Shown here: piece by piece, positions 1 through 8,238 of the stretch
How the letters are laid out: every line of letters begins with the position of its first letter
Numbering within the stretch: position 1 is the stretch's first letter
NCBI GenBank assembly: GCA_017305835.1
Contig: JAFKJY010000076.1
Coordinates: 1 to 47,360, forward strand
DNA length: 47,360 nucleotides
Direction: 5' to 3'
DNA from: Hyphomicrobiales bacterium
Lineage (GTDB): Bacteria; Pseudomonadota; Alphaproteobacteria; Rhizobiales; Rhizobiaceae
Notes under the pieces: model-generated
Database searches by the model: none
What the model saw: the letters and a program-made list of their open reading frames with translations, nothing else
What the model was told of the DNA's origin: nothing
Program-made: the position numbers and the translations under genes

Positions 1-1432
1 CATAGCTCATCCGGCCCTGCGCGTGGGCGGCGCGCGCCTTGCGCACGTCCGCCGTCTGCGGGAACGAGCCGATGGTCGTCGTCGGGAAGGCGGGCAGGCC
101 GAGGCGCTGCCGCTGCAATGCGGCGCGCTGCGCGAAGCCGCTCCCGCGCGTCTTCATCGCGGCCGTGACCGCGCCGGCGCGGCCCTCGACCAGCGGATCA
201 TGCACCTTGGGCGAGGCCGCGCGCGCCGCCGCGGCAGCCGAAGACGCCTTCAGTCGTGCCGCGACCGCGCCGGGGCCTTCCGCCAGCGCGCGGGCGAGCA
301 CGACCAGCTCGTCGGTCTTCTGCGCGGCGAAGGCGAGCCAGGACCTCACGTCCGCGTCGAGCGTGTCCTCCAGATCGAGGTCGATCGGCACGTGCAGCAG
401 CGCGCAGGACGGCGCGATCTCGATGCGCTCCAGCGGCCACCCGGCGATCGCCGGCCGGAGGCGGTCGAGGATCGCGGCGAGGTCGGCGCGCCAGACGTTG
501 CGGCCGTCGATCAGGCCGAGCGACAGCACCATCTCCTTCGGCGCGCGCAGCGCCACCGGCCCGAGCTGCTCGGGCGCCCGCACGAGGTCGACATGCAGCC
601 CCGCGACCGGCAGCGACAGCGCCGTCTCCAGATTGTCGCCGAGCGCCCCGAAATAGGTCGCGAGCATGATCCGCAGGCCCGGCACCGCACGCGCGAGCTT
701 GCCATAGGCGACCCGGAAGGCGTCGCGTTCGTTCGGGGTCAGGTCGAGCACCAGCGCCGGCTCGTCGATCTGCACCCGGTCGGCCCCGGCCTGTGCCAGC
801 CGGGCGAGGACCTCGCCATAGACCGGCAGCAGCTTCGGCAGCAGCGCCAGCGGGTCGAAGCCCTCGTCGGCGGACTTGGCGAGCTTGAGGAAGGTGATCG
901 GGCCGAGCAGCACCGGCCGCGTGTGGATGCCCAGCGCCTTGGCCTCGAGGAAATGGTCGACGGGCTTGGCCGACGACAGGGCGAATGCCTGGTCGGCGGC
1001 GAGCTCCGGCACCATGTAGTGGTAGTTGGTGTCGAACCACTTGGTCATCTCGAGCGCGGTGACGCCGTGCGCGTGCCCGGCATGGCCGCAGCCGCACGCC
1101 GTCTCGCCCTGGCTGCCGCGCGCCATCGCGAAATAGGTGTCGAGCGGAACCTCGCCGCCGCTCCAGCCGTAGCGTGCGGGCACGGCCCCGACCATCACCG
1201 CCGTGTCGAGCACGTGGTCGTAGAGCGAGAAATCGTTCGACGGGATGATGGCCACCCCGCGGTCTCGCTGCTCGGCCCAGCTGGCGGCCCGCAGCGCCCT
1301 GGCGGCGGCGAGCAGGTCGTCCGCGGACGACTTGCCGGACCAGTAGGATTCGAGCGCGAACTTCAGCTCGCGTCGGCGGCCGATGCGCGGGACGCCGAGG
1401 GTTGCGACGGGAACTTTCCGAGAGATCGACAT
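1..1432 (-). CDS. metE: Cobalamin-independent methionine synthase MetE (partial, 3' end outside window)
   Basis: The minus-strand frame opening at the ATG at 1432-1430 reads MSISRKVPVATLGVPRIG and continues without a stop to the window edge, giving about 477 residues of a protein usually about 750-780 long. The start LGVPRIGRRRELKFALE, the DFSLYDHVLD segment and TKWFDTNYHYMVPEL are hallmarks of the MetE N-terminal half. MetE transfers the methyl group of 5-methyltetrahydropteroyl-triglutamate to homocysteine in the cytoplasm without vitamin B12. The zinc-binding C-terminal catalytic half lies outside the window. An unusual Cys/His-rich loop (ACGCGHAGHAHG) sits near residues 110-125. The gene follows a cobalamin riboswitch, so expression is expected when B12 is scarce. 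Family identification is firm; whether the gene is intact cannot be seen. Confidence 0.93.
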   Translation of the reverse strand, partial: MSISRKVPVATLGVPRIGRRRELKFALESYWSGKSSADDLLAAARALRAASWAEQRDRGVAIIPSNDFSLYDHVLDTAVMVGAVPARYGWSGGEVPLDTYFAMARGSQGETACGCGHAGHAHGVTALEMTKWFDTNYHYMVPELAADQAFALSSAKPVDHFLEAKALGIHTRPVLLGPITFLKLAKSADEGFDPLALLPKLLPVYGEVLARLAQAGADRVQIDEPALVLDLTPNERDAFRVAYGKLARAVPGLRIMLATYFGALGDNLETALSLPVAGLHVDLVRAPEQLGPVALRAPKEMVLSLGLIDGRNVWRADLAAILDRLRPAIAGWPLERIEIAPSCALLHVPIDLDLEDTLDADVRSWLAFAAQKTDELVVLARALAEGPGAVAARLKASSAAAAARAASPKVHDPLVEGRAGAVTAAMKTRGSGFAQRAALQRQRLGLPAFPTTTIGSFPQTADVRKARAAHAQGRMSY

Positions 1433-1534
1433 GCCATACCCCGATTGCTGGGGCGCGGGCCATGACGGACGCAGGCGGGGCGACGGCCGAGCCGGCGCAT
1501 GCCGCGGCCACCGGGACACCCCGCCCGTGGACGA

Positions 1535-1725
1535 AAATTGCGCCGTGGCAGGTCTCCTGGCTCGCGGGTCGTCGCCTTCGTCCGCCTTCCCGGGGCGCAA
1601 AACCCCAGTGGCTTGTCGGACTGGCTCACCGCCTACAGTTGCGGGGGCAGCGCCGGCATTCCCGACAGGGCACCGGCTTCCCTCTTAGCCCCCGGCCGAA
1701 TGCACCGGGGGAACCATGGCGGCAG
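1535..1725 (-). promoter_or_regulatory. Cobalamin (AdoCbl) riboswitch upstream of metE
   Basis: Read on the minus strand, the leader contains the conserved riboswitch blocks in order: GGTTCCCCCGGTGCAT near 1715, AAGAGGGAAGCCGGTGCC near 1685-1668, CTGCCCCCGCAACTGTAGG near 1645, GCCACTGGG near 1610, and the B12 box AGCCAGGAGACCTGCC at 1562-1547. The spacing and order match the classic AdoCbl aptamer. About 115 bases separate the B12 box from the metE ATG. This stretch can form a stem between GGCGGGG and CCCCGCC that may act as the expression platform. The expected effect is repression of B12-independent MetE when cobalamin is available. Boundaries are approximate. Confidence 0.95.
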
Positions 1726-1727
1726 CA

Positions 1728-1755
1728 TTCATAGCCCACCCGATGCTCGTGTCAA
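1728..1755 (-). promoter_or_regulatory. Putative sigma-70-type promoter for metE
   Basis: On the minus strand a perfect -35 box TTGACA (1755-1750) is followed after 16 bases by TATGAA (1733-1728). Transcription would start near 1720, immediately before the first conserved block of the cobalamin riboswitch, which supports the assignment. The call rests on motif and position only. Confidence 0.6.
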
Positions 1756-1760
1756 GGATC

Positions 1761-1780
1761 ACATAAAGAAATGTTTATGT
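1761..1780. promoter_or_regulatory. A/T-rich palindrome just upstream of the metE promoter (candidate operator)
   Basis: ACATAAA (1761-1767) and TTTATGT (1774-1780) form a 7-base perfect inverted repeat around a 6-base spacer, starting 6 bases upstream of the metE -35 box. Shape and position fit a transcription-factor operator. A/T-rich palindromes of this general kind are known for SAH/SAM-responsive ArsR-family regulators of methionine genes in alphaproteobacteria, but the regulator here is a guess. Confidence 0.4.
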
Positions 1781-1862
1781 CGTTATGGGATTGGTTCGCG
1801 GGCAGGCCAGCCGCCGCCGTTCTCGAAATCCCGATTGACGCCGGCATGCGATGTCGTTACAG

Positions 1863-1893
1863 TTTTCTTGATCATCATTGATGATCAAGAAAA
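1863..1893. promoter_or_regulatory. 31-base perfect palindrome upstream of the 12-gene operon (candidate operator)
   Basis: Fifteen-base arms TTTTCTTGATCATCA (1863-1877) and its exact reverse complement (1879-1893) flank a single T at 1878. The palindrome ends 60 bases before the ATG of the first transporter gene. A weak -35/-10 pair (TTGATC at 1868-1873, AAATAA about 17 bases later) overlaps it, so a bound dimer or tetramer would block transcription. The most likely ligand is the FCD-domain regulator encoded inside the operon at 12113-12907. On RNA level it could also form a hairpin, but there is no terminator-type U-run. Confidence 0.7.
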
Positions 1894-1953
1894 TAAGCTC
1901 CGACTGCGGCATGTGGGGAACATCGAGCTGCGGTCGACGATGGAGGCAGCCTG

Positions 1954-3546
1954 ATGGCTCTTTTGGAACACCGCGGCCTGCGCGCCGCGTTGCTGGCGAC
2001 GACGATCCTCTTCGGTGGCGCGGTGGGCTTTGCGCATGCTGCCGATGAACCGGTGAAGGGCGGCGAGCTGAAGGTCGGCATCTTCGCCGAGCCGACGACG
2101 CTGATGCCGCTGAGCCAGGACATCAACGTGCAGATCGTCGTGGCGCAGCTCTATCCCTCGCTTCTCAAGTTCGACGGCAAGATCGAGCCGCATCCCTACC
2201 TCGCCAAGGCATGGCGGGTTTCCGAGGACGGCAAGACCTACGAGTTCGATCTGGTCGAAGGGGCGAAATGGTCCGACGGCAAGCCGATCACCTCGGCCGA
2301 CGTCAAGTTTTCCTTCGAGCAGATGATCCCGCAGTACCAGCCGGCGGGCAAGGCCAATTTCGGCGTGATCGAGAGCATCGACGCCTCGAACCCGGCAACG
2401 GTGGTGTTCAAGCTGAAGCGCGCCTATGCGCCGTTCCTCAGCCTGATGAATTCGCTCTATGCGCCGATCGTGCCCCAGCACGTCTATGCCGGCACCGACC
2501 CGATGAAGAACGAGAACAGCCTTTCGGGCGCGATTACCGGCGGGCCTTTCAAGATCAAGGAATGGATCAAGGGCGATCATCTGACGCTGGAGCGGAATCC
2601 CGACGCGTTCGCCAGCCCCAATCTCGATGCGGTGACGTTCCGCTTCATCTCCGACGCCTCCGCGCGCATGCTGGCGCTCAAGACCGGCGCGGTCGACTAC
2701 CTGCCGCCGTCGGCCATGCCCTACAGCTCGCTGGCGATGCTGGAGGGCGACAGCAACATCAAGCTGGAGCCCATCGGCGACGAGGCTGCGGCCAAGGTGC
2801 TGACCATCGGCTTCAACATGCGCAAGGCGCCGTTCGACAACGCCAAGGTCCGCCAGGCGATCAGCCACGCGATCAACAACGACTTCGTCGCCGCGGCGGT
2901 CAGCTTCAAGCACGAGACTGCCGCCGTCGGCCCCCTGAACTCGAACAGTTGGGGATGGGATTCCAGCCTCAAGGGCTACAAGTTCGATCCCGATCTGGCG
3001 GGCAGGATGCTCGACGAGGCCGGCTATCCCAAGAAGGCGGACGGGTTCCGCTTCGCCATGACGGTCAACACGCGCCCGTCCGTGGCCGTCTTCCAGAAAG
3101 CCAACGAGATCGTGGTCCAGAACCTGCGGGCCGTCGGGATAGATGCGTCGCTGCGGCCACTCGAATCGGCGCCCTACACCGCCTCGACCTATATCGACGC
3201 CGACTTCGACGTCTCCAGCACGGCCTGGATCTCGGCCTTCGACCCGAACAATCTCGTCCCGCTCTATGCGTGCGAGAGCATCCGCCCCGCGCCCTATTCC
3301 AACTTCATGGCATACTGCAACAAGGAGGTGGACGAGCTTTTCGCGAAGGGAGCGGCGGAGCAGGACCAGGCCAAGCGCAAGGCGATCTACGTGGAGTTGC
3401 AGCAGAAGATCATCGACGACGCGCCGGCGATCTGGCCGATGAACTGGTCGGACTGGTCGGCCTACCGCGTCTACGTCCACGGCCTGCCGGCCGGCCCGTG
3501 GGACGGCCGCGATTCCTTCTCCGACCTGTGGGTGGAGGCGAAGTAA
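1954..3546 (+). CDS. ABC transporter substrate-binding protein, family 5 (dipeptide/opine type)
   Basis: This 530-residue periplasmic binding protein is of the DppA/OppA (SBP_bac_5) class. It has a signal peptide of about 30 residues ending in AHA, then the typical KGGELKVGIFAEPTTLMPL start and the SBP5 core (YPSLLKFDG, HPYLAKAWRVSEDGKTYEF, then KWSDGKPITSADVKFSFE). Length is normal for the family. The ATG at 1954 has a GGAGG-like ribosome site 8-10 bases upstream. It is the first gene of a tightly packed operon and shares the last base of its stop with the next start. Family 5 proteins bind peptides, nickel, opines or other small amides. The operon's hydrolases suggest a cyclic or opine-like nitrogen compound, which is inference. 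The 31-base palindrome upstream probably controls it. Confidence 0.92.
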   Translation: MALLEHRGLRAALLATTILFGGAVGFAHAADEPVKGGELKVGIFAEPTTLMPLSQDINVQIVVAQLYPSLLKFDGKIEPHPYLAKAWRVSEDGKTYEFDLVEGAKWSDGKPITSADVKFSFEQMIPQYQPAGKANFGVIESIDASNPATVVFKLKRAYAPFLSLMNSLYAPIVPQHVYAGTDPMKNENSLSGAITGGPFKIKEWIKGDHLTLERNPDAFASPNLDAVTFRFISDASARMLALKTGAVDYLPPSAMPYSSLAMLEGDSNIKLEPIGDEAAAKVLTIGFNMRKAPFDNAKVRQAISHAINNDFVAAAVSFKHETAAVGPLNSNSWGWDSSLKGYKFDPDLAGRMLDEAGYPKKADGFRFAMTVNTRPSVAVFQKANEIVVQNLRAVGIDASLRPLESAPYTASTYIDADFDVSSTAWISAFDPNNLVPLYACESIRPAPYSNFMAYCNKEVDELFAKGAAEQDQAKRKAIYVELQQKIIDDAPAIWPMNWSDWSAYRVYVHGLPAGPWDGRDSFSDLWVEAK

Positions 3547-4523
3547 TGTCGGCGGTGCCGAGGATCGTCGGAACCCGGCTCCTCCAGGCGGTCCCTCTGG
3601 TCGTCGCGACGATCGTCGTGAACTTCGCGATCATCCATCTGGCGCCGGGCGACCCGGTGACCATGATGGTCGGCGAAGGCGCGGTCTCCGCCGACCAGAT
3701 GGACACGCTGCGGAAGAGCCTGGGGCTCGACCAGCCGCTCTACGTGCAGTTCTTCAGCTACCTGAAGAGCGTGCTGCAGGGCGATCTCGGCATCTCCTAC
3801 GTCTACCACCAGCCGGTGACCGAGATCATCGCCTCGCGCATCCCTGCGACGCTGCTGCTGATGGGGACGACCTACGTCATCTCGACGATCCTCGGCATCG
3901 TCTTCGGCATCGTCGCCGCGCTGCGGCCGTCCTCGGCCCAGGACCGCATCCTGATGACGGTGGCGATCCTCGGCTATTCGGTACCGACCTTCTGGCTCGG
4001 CTTCCTAGCGCTCATGGTCTTCGCCGTCGAGCTCGGATGGGCGCCCATCTCCGGGATGGTCGATTCCGGGCTGGCGGCGGGAAGCTGGGAATACTGGCTC
4101 AGCGTGCTGCGGCACCTCGCATTGCCCGCGGCGGTGCTGTCGCTCTTCTACACCGGGCTGATAGCCCGGCTGATGCGGACCTCGATGCTCAATTCGCTGC
4201 GCGGCGACTTCATCGTGACGGCGCGGGCGATGGGCCTGTCGCGCTGGCGGGTCATCCTGCGGCACGCGGTGCCCAACGCGATCACCCCCATCGTCACCGT
4301 GCTCGGCCTCCAGGTCGGGCTGATGCTCTCGGGCGCGGTGTTGACCGAAACGGTGTTCGGCTGGCCCGGGCTCGGCGTGCTGACGGTGCAGGCCGTGGCG
4401 CAGCGCGACTACCCGCTGCTTCTCGGCATGTTCCTGCTGACGTCGGTGATGGTGATCATCGCCAATGTGGTGACCGACCTGGTCTACCTGGCCATCAATC
4501 CGAGGCTTCGCGGCAATGGCTAG
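3546..4523 (+). CDS. ABC transporter permease, DppB/OppB type
   Basis: This 325-residue inner-membrane permease has the DppB layout: a first transmembrane helix at residues 10-30, the APGDP motif just after it, a periplasmic loop (QMDTLRKSLGLDQPLYVQF), then five further hydrophobic segments. The EAA-type coupling loop reads ARAMGLSRWRVILRHAVPNA. The start ATG overlaps the preceding TAA by one base, indicating translational coupling. It forms the translocation channel with the permease encoded immediately downstream. Family assignment is certain; substrate is unknown. Confidence 0.93.
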   Translation: MSAVPRIVGTRLLQAVPLVVATIVVNFAIIHLAPGDPVTMMVGEGAVSADQMDTLRKSLGLDQPLYVQFFSYLKSVLQGDLGISYVYHQPVTEIIASRIPATLLLMGTTYVISTILGIVFGIVAALRPSSAQDRILMTVAILGYSVPTFWLGFLALMVFAVELGWAPISGMVDSGLAAGSWEYWLSVLRHLALPAAVLSLFYTGLIARLMRTSMLNSLRGDFIVTARAMGLSRWRVILRHAVPNAITPIVTVLGLQVGLMLSGAVLTETVFGWPGLGVLTVQAVAQRDYPLLLGMFLLTSVMVIIANVVTDLVYLAINPRLRGNG

Positions 4524-5415
4524 CCTTCCGACCACGCCGGATCCGCGGCCGATCTCCGCCGAACCCGACGAGCTCAGGCGCGCCACGCCGCATTGGCTGG
4601 AGGTCTGGAACGCGTTCCGGCTCAGCATCGTCGCGCTGGTCTCTCTCGGCGTGCTCCTGCTGCTTGCGTTCGCTGCCGCCTTCGCGCCGTGGCTTGCGCC
4701 CTACAGCCCGACCGAGGTCAACCCCATGGACATCCTGCAGGGGCCGAGCGGGCTCCACTGGTGGGGAACCGACGACCTCGGCCGCGACATCTACAGCGGC
4801 GCCCTCTACGGGCTGCGCATCTCGATGACCGTCGGCGCGATGGCCGGCCTCGTGGCAGCACTTCTCGGCACGGTGATCGGGGCGCTGGCCGGCTTCCTCG
4901 GTGGCTGGATCGATGCGCTCCTGATGCGCTTCACCGATTTCGTGCTCACGATCCCCGTCCTCTTCCTGGCGCTGGTGCTCATTCCCGTCTTCGGGTCCTC
5001 GCGCCTGATCGTCATACTCGTCATCGGCGGTCTTGCCTGGCCGTCGATCGCCCGTCTGGTGCGCGCCGAGTTCCTGAAGCTGCGCTCGGAAGCCTTCGTG
5101 GAGGCTGCGCGCGGCTACGGCGCGCGCCGGTTCAAGCTGATCTTCTCGGAGATCCTGCCGAACACGTTCGACCTCGTGCTGGTCGCGACCGCCTTGCAGA
5201 TTCCCGCCGCGATCCTCATCGAGGCGGGCCTGAGCTTCCTCGGCGTCGGCGATCCGGAGCCGCGGAGCCTCGGCCTGATGCTCAAGGACGCGTATGGGCT
5301 GCTCGGGCTTGCCTGGTGGAGCGCGGTGTTTCCGGGCCTCGTTCTCTCCGCGCTGGCGATCAGCCTCAACCTCGTCGCCGATGCCTTCAACGATGCGGTG
5401 CGCGGCCATGAGTGA
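4516..5415 (+). CDS. ABC transporter permease, DppC/OppC type
   Basis: This 299-residue inner-membrane permease has the DppC features: a cytoplasmic N-terminal stretch, a first helix around residues 35-60, a periplasmic segment with WWGTDDLGRDIYSGALYG, and the EAA loop AARGYGARRFKLIFSEILPN near the C-terminal third. The start overlaps the preceding gene by 8 bases. Partners are the DppB-type permease and the two ATPases that follow. The overlap with the next start (ATGA at 5408) keeps the five transporter genes coupled. Confidence 0.93.
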   Translation: MASLPTTPDPRPISAEPDELRRATPHWLEVWNAFRLSIVALVSLGVLLLLAFAAAFAPWLAPYSPTEVNPMDILQGPSGLHWWGTDDLGRDIYSGALYGLRISMTVGAMAGLVAALLGTVIGALAGFLGGWIDALLMRFTDFVLTIPVLFLALVLIPVFGSSRLIVILVIGGLAWPSIARLVRAEFLKLRSEAFVEAARGYGARRFKLIFSEILPNTFDLVLVATALQIPAAILIEAGLSFLGVGDPEPRSLGLMLKDAYGLLGLAWWSAVFPGLVLSALAISLNLVADAFNDAVRGHE

Positions 5416-6445
5416 CCCGTCGACCGCCGCCTCTGCTGGACGCACGCCGAATCCCGTTCCGGCGCCGCTGCTCGACGTCGGCGGCCTTTCGACGGAGCTG
5501 CGCACGCGCAAGGGCGTGGTCCATGCGCTGGACAATGTCGGCTTCGTCGTCCGGCGGGGGGAGGCGATCGCGATCGTCGGCGAATCCGGCTGCGGCAAGT
5601 CGATGACGGCGCGCTCCATCATGCGCGTGCTTCCGCGCTCCACCGACAGGGTCGCGTCCGGCCACGTCCGTTTCGCCGGCCGGGACCTGCTGTCGCTCAG
5701 CGAAAGCGGCATGCGCAAGGTTCGCGGCGCCGACATCGCCATGATCTTCCAGGATCCGATGAGCTATCTCGATCCGCTGATGCGGGTCGGCGACCAGATC
5801 GCCGAAGTCATCAGGGCGCATGGCAAGGCCAGCGGCGAGGGCCTGGAGAAAGCCGTGGAGGATGCGCTGGCATCCGCCCGGATCAGCGATATCCGGCGCG
5901 TCGCTGGCTCCTATCCGCACCAGCTCAGCGGGGGCCTGCGTCAGCGCGCGCTCATTGCCATGGCCCTGGCCTGCGAGCCGGAGCTGCTGATCGCGGACGA
6001 GCCGACCACGGCGCTCGACGTAACGACCCAGAAGCAGATCCTCCAATTGCTGCGCCATCTGGTGGAGGAGCGGCAGATGGGCCTGGTGCTGATCACCCAT
6101 GATCTCGGCGTGGTGGCCAATGTCTGCGACCGCGTCTACGTCATGTATGCGGGCCAGGTGATCGAGCATGCCGGCGTGCACGATTTCTTCGAGCGGCCGC
6201 AGCATCCATATTCCCGGGGCCTGCTCGCCTCGCTGAAAAGCCTCTGCGAAGGGGACGCCCATCTTTCCTCCATTCCCGGCGTCGTACCGAATTTGCTCGC
6301 CCCGCCGGCCGGCTGCCGGTTCCGCGCGCGCTGCGGGTTTTCGATGGACGTCTGCGCGAAGCAGGACCCGACAGTCCGGCTGGACCATGGCAAGGACCGG
6401 GACGCCGGCTGCTGGCTGTTCAAGGACGGGAGCGGCCATGTCTGA
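5408..6445 (+). CDS. ABC transporter ATP-binding protein, DppD/OppD type
   Basis: The chosen ATG at 5408 overlaps the upstream stop and gives 345 residues. It has Walker A GESGCGKS (about 58-65), a Q-loop in [12 protein letters not shown], signature LSGGLRQR, Walker B LLIADEP and the switch histidine in LITHDLG. The C-terminal oligopeptide-transporter extension carries the Cys-rich motif [14 protein letters not shown], which binds an iron-sulfur cluster in some relatives. The protein powers uptake at the inner face of the membrane together with the next gene. An in-frame upstream ATG at 5294 would run through the preceding permease gene and is rejected. Confidence 0.93.
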   Translation: MSDPSTAASAGRTPNPVPAPLLDVGGLSTELRTRKGVVHALDNVGFVVRRGEAIAIVGESGCGKSMTARSIMRVLPRSTDRVASGHVRFAGRDLLSLSESGMRKVRGADIAMIFQDPMSYLDPLMRVGDQIAEVIRAHGKASGEGLEKAVEDALASARISDIRRVAGSYPHQLSGGLRQRALIAMALACEPELLIADEPTTALDVTTQKQILQLLRHLVEERQMGLVLITHDLGVVANVCDRVYVMYAGQVIEHAGVHDFFERPQHPYSRGLLASLKSLCEGDAHLSSIPGVVPNLLAPPAGCRFRARCGFSMDVCAKQDPTVRLDHGKDRDAGCWLFKDGSGHV

Positions 6446-7292
6446 CGTGATCCTCAGCGTCCGTGGTCTCGGCAAGAGCTATGGCGGACGGCGCGGCCTG
6501 CTCGGCGGCTCCATGCCTGTCAAGCGCGCCGCCGAAGACGTCAGCTTCGAGCTGCACCGGGGCGAATCGCTCGGCATCGTCGGCGAGTCGGGCTCGGGCA
6601 AGAGCACGGTGGCCCGGCTCATCACCCGTCTGGTGGAGCCGACCGCCGGCTCGGTGACGCTGGCCGGGCGCGACTTCCTGGCCATGCGCGACGAAGAGCT
6701 GCGCAGCTATCGGCAGCGCATCCAGATGGTGTTCCAGGACCCGTACTCCTCGCTCAACCCTCGCAAGACGATCGCGGAATCGATCCGCGGGCCGCTGCTG
6801 GAGCGGCGGGAACGGCTGTCGCAGCAGGACATGCGCGAGCGGGTGCAGCGGCATCTGCGCGATGTCGGGCTGAATCCTCCCGAACGCTATACGGAACGCT
6901 TCCCCAAGGATCTGAGCGGCGGCCAGCGCCAGCGCGTCGGCATCGCGCGAGCCATCGCGGCCGAGCCGGACATCATCGTCGCCGACGAGCCGGTGTCGGC
7001 GCTCGATGTCTCGGTTCGCGCGCAGGTGCTCAACCTGTTCAACGATCTGCGGGCCCGCAAGGGGCTTTCCTATGTCTTCATCTCGCATGACCTCGACGTG
7101 ATCCGCAGCGTCTGCGACCGCGTTGCCGTCATGCAAGCCGGGTTGGTCGTGGAGATCGGGCAGGTCCGACAGATCCTGGACCAGCCTTCCCACCCCTATA
7201 CGCGCCAGCTCATCGCTTCGTCGCTGCGGCCGGACCCGTCTCTCTACCGGGACCGTCCCATGGAACGGGCCGGTGCGCAGCCTGCACGATGA
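6438..7292 (+). CDS. ABC transporter ATP-binding protein, DppF/OppF type
   Basis: The 284-residue second ATPase of the dipeptide-type transporter starts at ATG 6438, overlapping the previous gene by 8 bases. It has Walker A GESGSGKS, Q-loop MVFQDPYSSLNP, signature LSGGQRQRVGIARA, Walker B IIVADEPVSALD and switch His in FISHDLD. It ends soon after PYTRQLIAS and so lacks the Cys-containing oligopeptide extension seen in its partner. DppF-type subunits are usually 320-340 residues, so the C-terminus is short. The stop is followed after 10 bases by the first catabolic gene, linking transport to metabolism. Confidence 0.92.
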   Translation: MSDVILSVRGLGKSYGGRRGLLGGSMPVKRAAEDVSFELHRGESLGIVGESGSGKSTVARLITRLVEPTAGSVTLAGRDFLAMRDEELRSYRQRIQMVFQDPYSSLNPRKTIAESIRGPLLERRERLSQQDMRERVQRHLRDVGLNPPERYTERFPKDLSGGQRQRVGIARAIAAEPDIIVADEPVSALDVSVRAQVLNLFNDLRARKGLSYVFISHDLDVIRSVCDRVAVMQAGLVVEIGQVRQILDQPSHPYTRQLIASSLRPDPSLYRDRPMERAGAQPAR

Positions 7293-7302
7293 CGGAGGAA
7301 AA

Positions 7303-8238
7303 ATGACGTTTCAGGACAAGCCGGTTCCCGGACCGCAGCGGGATTTCATCGGCTACGGCCGTCACAAGCCACGGGTCGAATGGCCGGGCAAGGCGATGGT
7401 GGCCGTCAATTTCTGCATCGCCTACGAAGAGGGCGCGGAGCGCTCGTTGCCGTCCGGCGACGCGCGGGGCGAAAGCCTGAGCGGCACCTATCCCGCCGGC
7501 GACACCCACCGCGACCTCGCGGTCGAGACCATATTCGAATATGGCAGCCGCGCCGGCATCTGGCGCCTCGCCAACCTGCTCGACGAGCACCGGATCCCGG
7601 CGACGCTGTTCGCGGCGGCCGTCGCGCTCGAGCGCAATCCCGAAGTCTGCGCCTGGGTGAGGGAGACCGGCAACGATATCTGCTGCCATGGCTGGCGCTG
7701 GGCCGAGCCGTGGCTGTTCGACGAAGGCGAGGAACGGCGCCGCATCGCGATGGCCGTGGAATCGGTCCTCCAGACCACGGGCCGCCGCCCGGTCGGCTGG
7801 CGGTCCCGCACCGGGCCGAGCGTCAATACCCGCCGCCTGCTCATCGAGGAGGGCGGTTTCCTCTACGACTCGGATTCCTACAATGACGATCTTCCCTACT
7901 TCCCCACGGATGCCGGCAGGCATCTGGTGGTGCCCTATACGCTGACCTACACGGAAGGCCGTCTCGTCCAGCCGGTCGGCTATACAAGCCCGGCGGATTT
8001 CTGGGAGACCTGCCGCCTCGGTCTCGACGAGCTGCGGCGCGAAGGCCGGGCGGGCTTCCCGAAGATGATGTCCGTCGGGCTGCATCCTCGCCACACGGGA
8101 CAGGCGGGCCGCATGGCCGGGCTGCGAAGCTTCATCGAATACGCGCTTTCCTGCGGCGACGTCTGGTTCGCGCGCCGCGAGGACATCGCCCGCCACTGGA
8201 TCAACAATCACGCGACATTCACGAGGAGCTCACGATGA
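7303..8238 (+). CDS. Polysaccharide-deacetylase-fold hydrolase, PuuE (cofactor-free allantoinase)-like
   Basis: The 311-residue protein starts at ATG 7303 behind the ribosome site GGAGGAAAA. The start region RDFIGYGRHKPRVEWPGKAM followed by VAVNFCIAYEEGAERS is characteristic of the PuuE branch of the NodB/polysaccharide-deacetylase superfamily. That branch contains the metal-independent allantoinase of the uric-acid pathway and related cyclic-amide hydrolases. A CCHGWRW motif and GLHPRHTGQAGR follow, matching conserved PuuE positions. The fold opens ring amides in the cytoplasm. Location between the transporter and an aldehyde dehydrogenase, with a second allantoinase-like enzyme two genes on, suggests cyclic ureide or imide breakdown. 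The exact substrate is open. Its TGA overlaps the next ATG. Confidence 0.82.
   Translation: MTFQDKPVPGPQRDFIGYGRHKPRVEWPGKAMVAVNFCIAYEEGAERSLPSGDARGESLSGTYPAGDTHRDLAVETIFEYGSRAGIWRLANLLDEHRIPATLFAAAVALERNPEVCAWVRETGNDICCHGWRWAEPWLFDEGEERRRIAMAVESVLQTTGRRPVGWRSRTGPSVNTRRLLIEEGGFLYDSDSYNDDLPYFPTDAGRHLVVPYTLTYTEGRLVQPVGYTSPADFWETCRLGLDELRREGRAGFPKMMSVGLHPRHTGQAGRMAGLRSFIEYALSCGDVWFARREDIARHWINNHATFTRSSR

Noticed and set aside
198..1511. Long Arg/Ala-rich reading frame on the minus strand over metE
   Set aside because: It is a shifted frame of metE; low-complexity Arg/Ala/Gly composition is a GC artefact, and the real MetE frame runs to the window edge.
1885..3480. 531-residue minus-strand frame opposite the first binding protein
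   Set aside because: Antisense shadow; no family motifs and no ribosome site.
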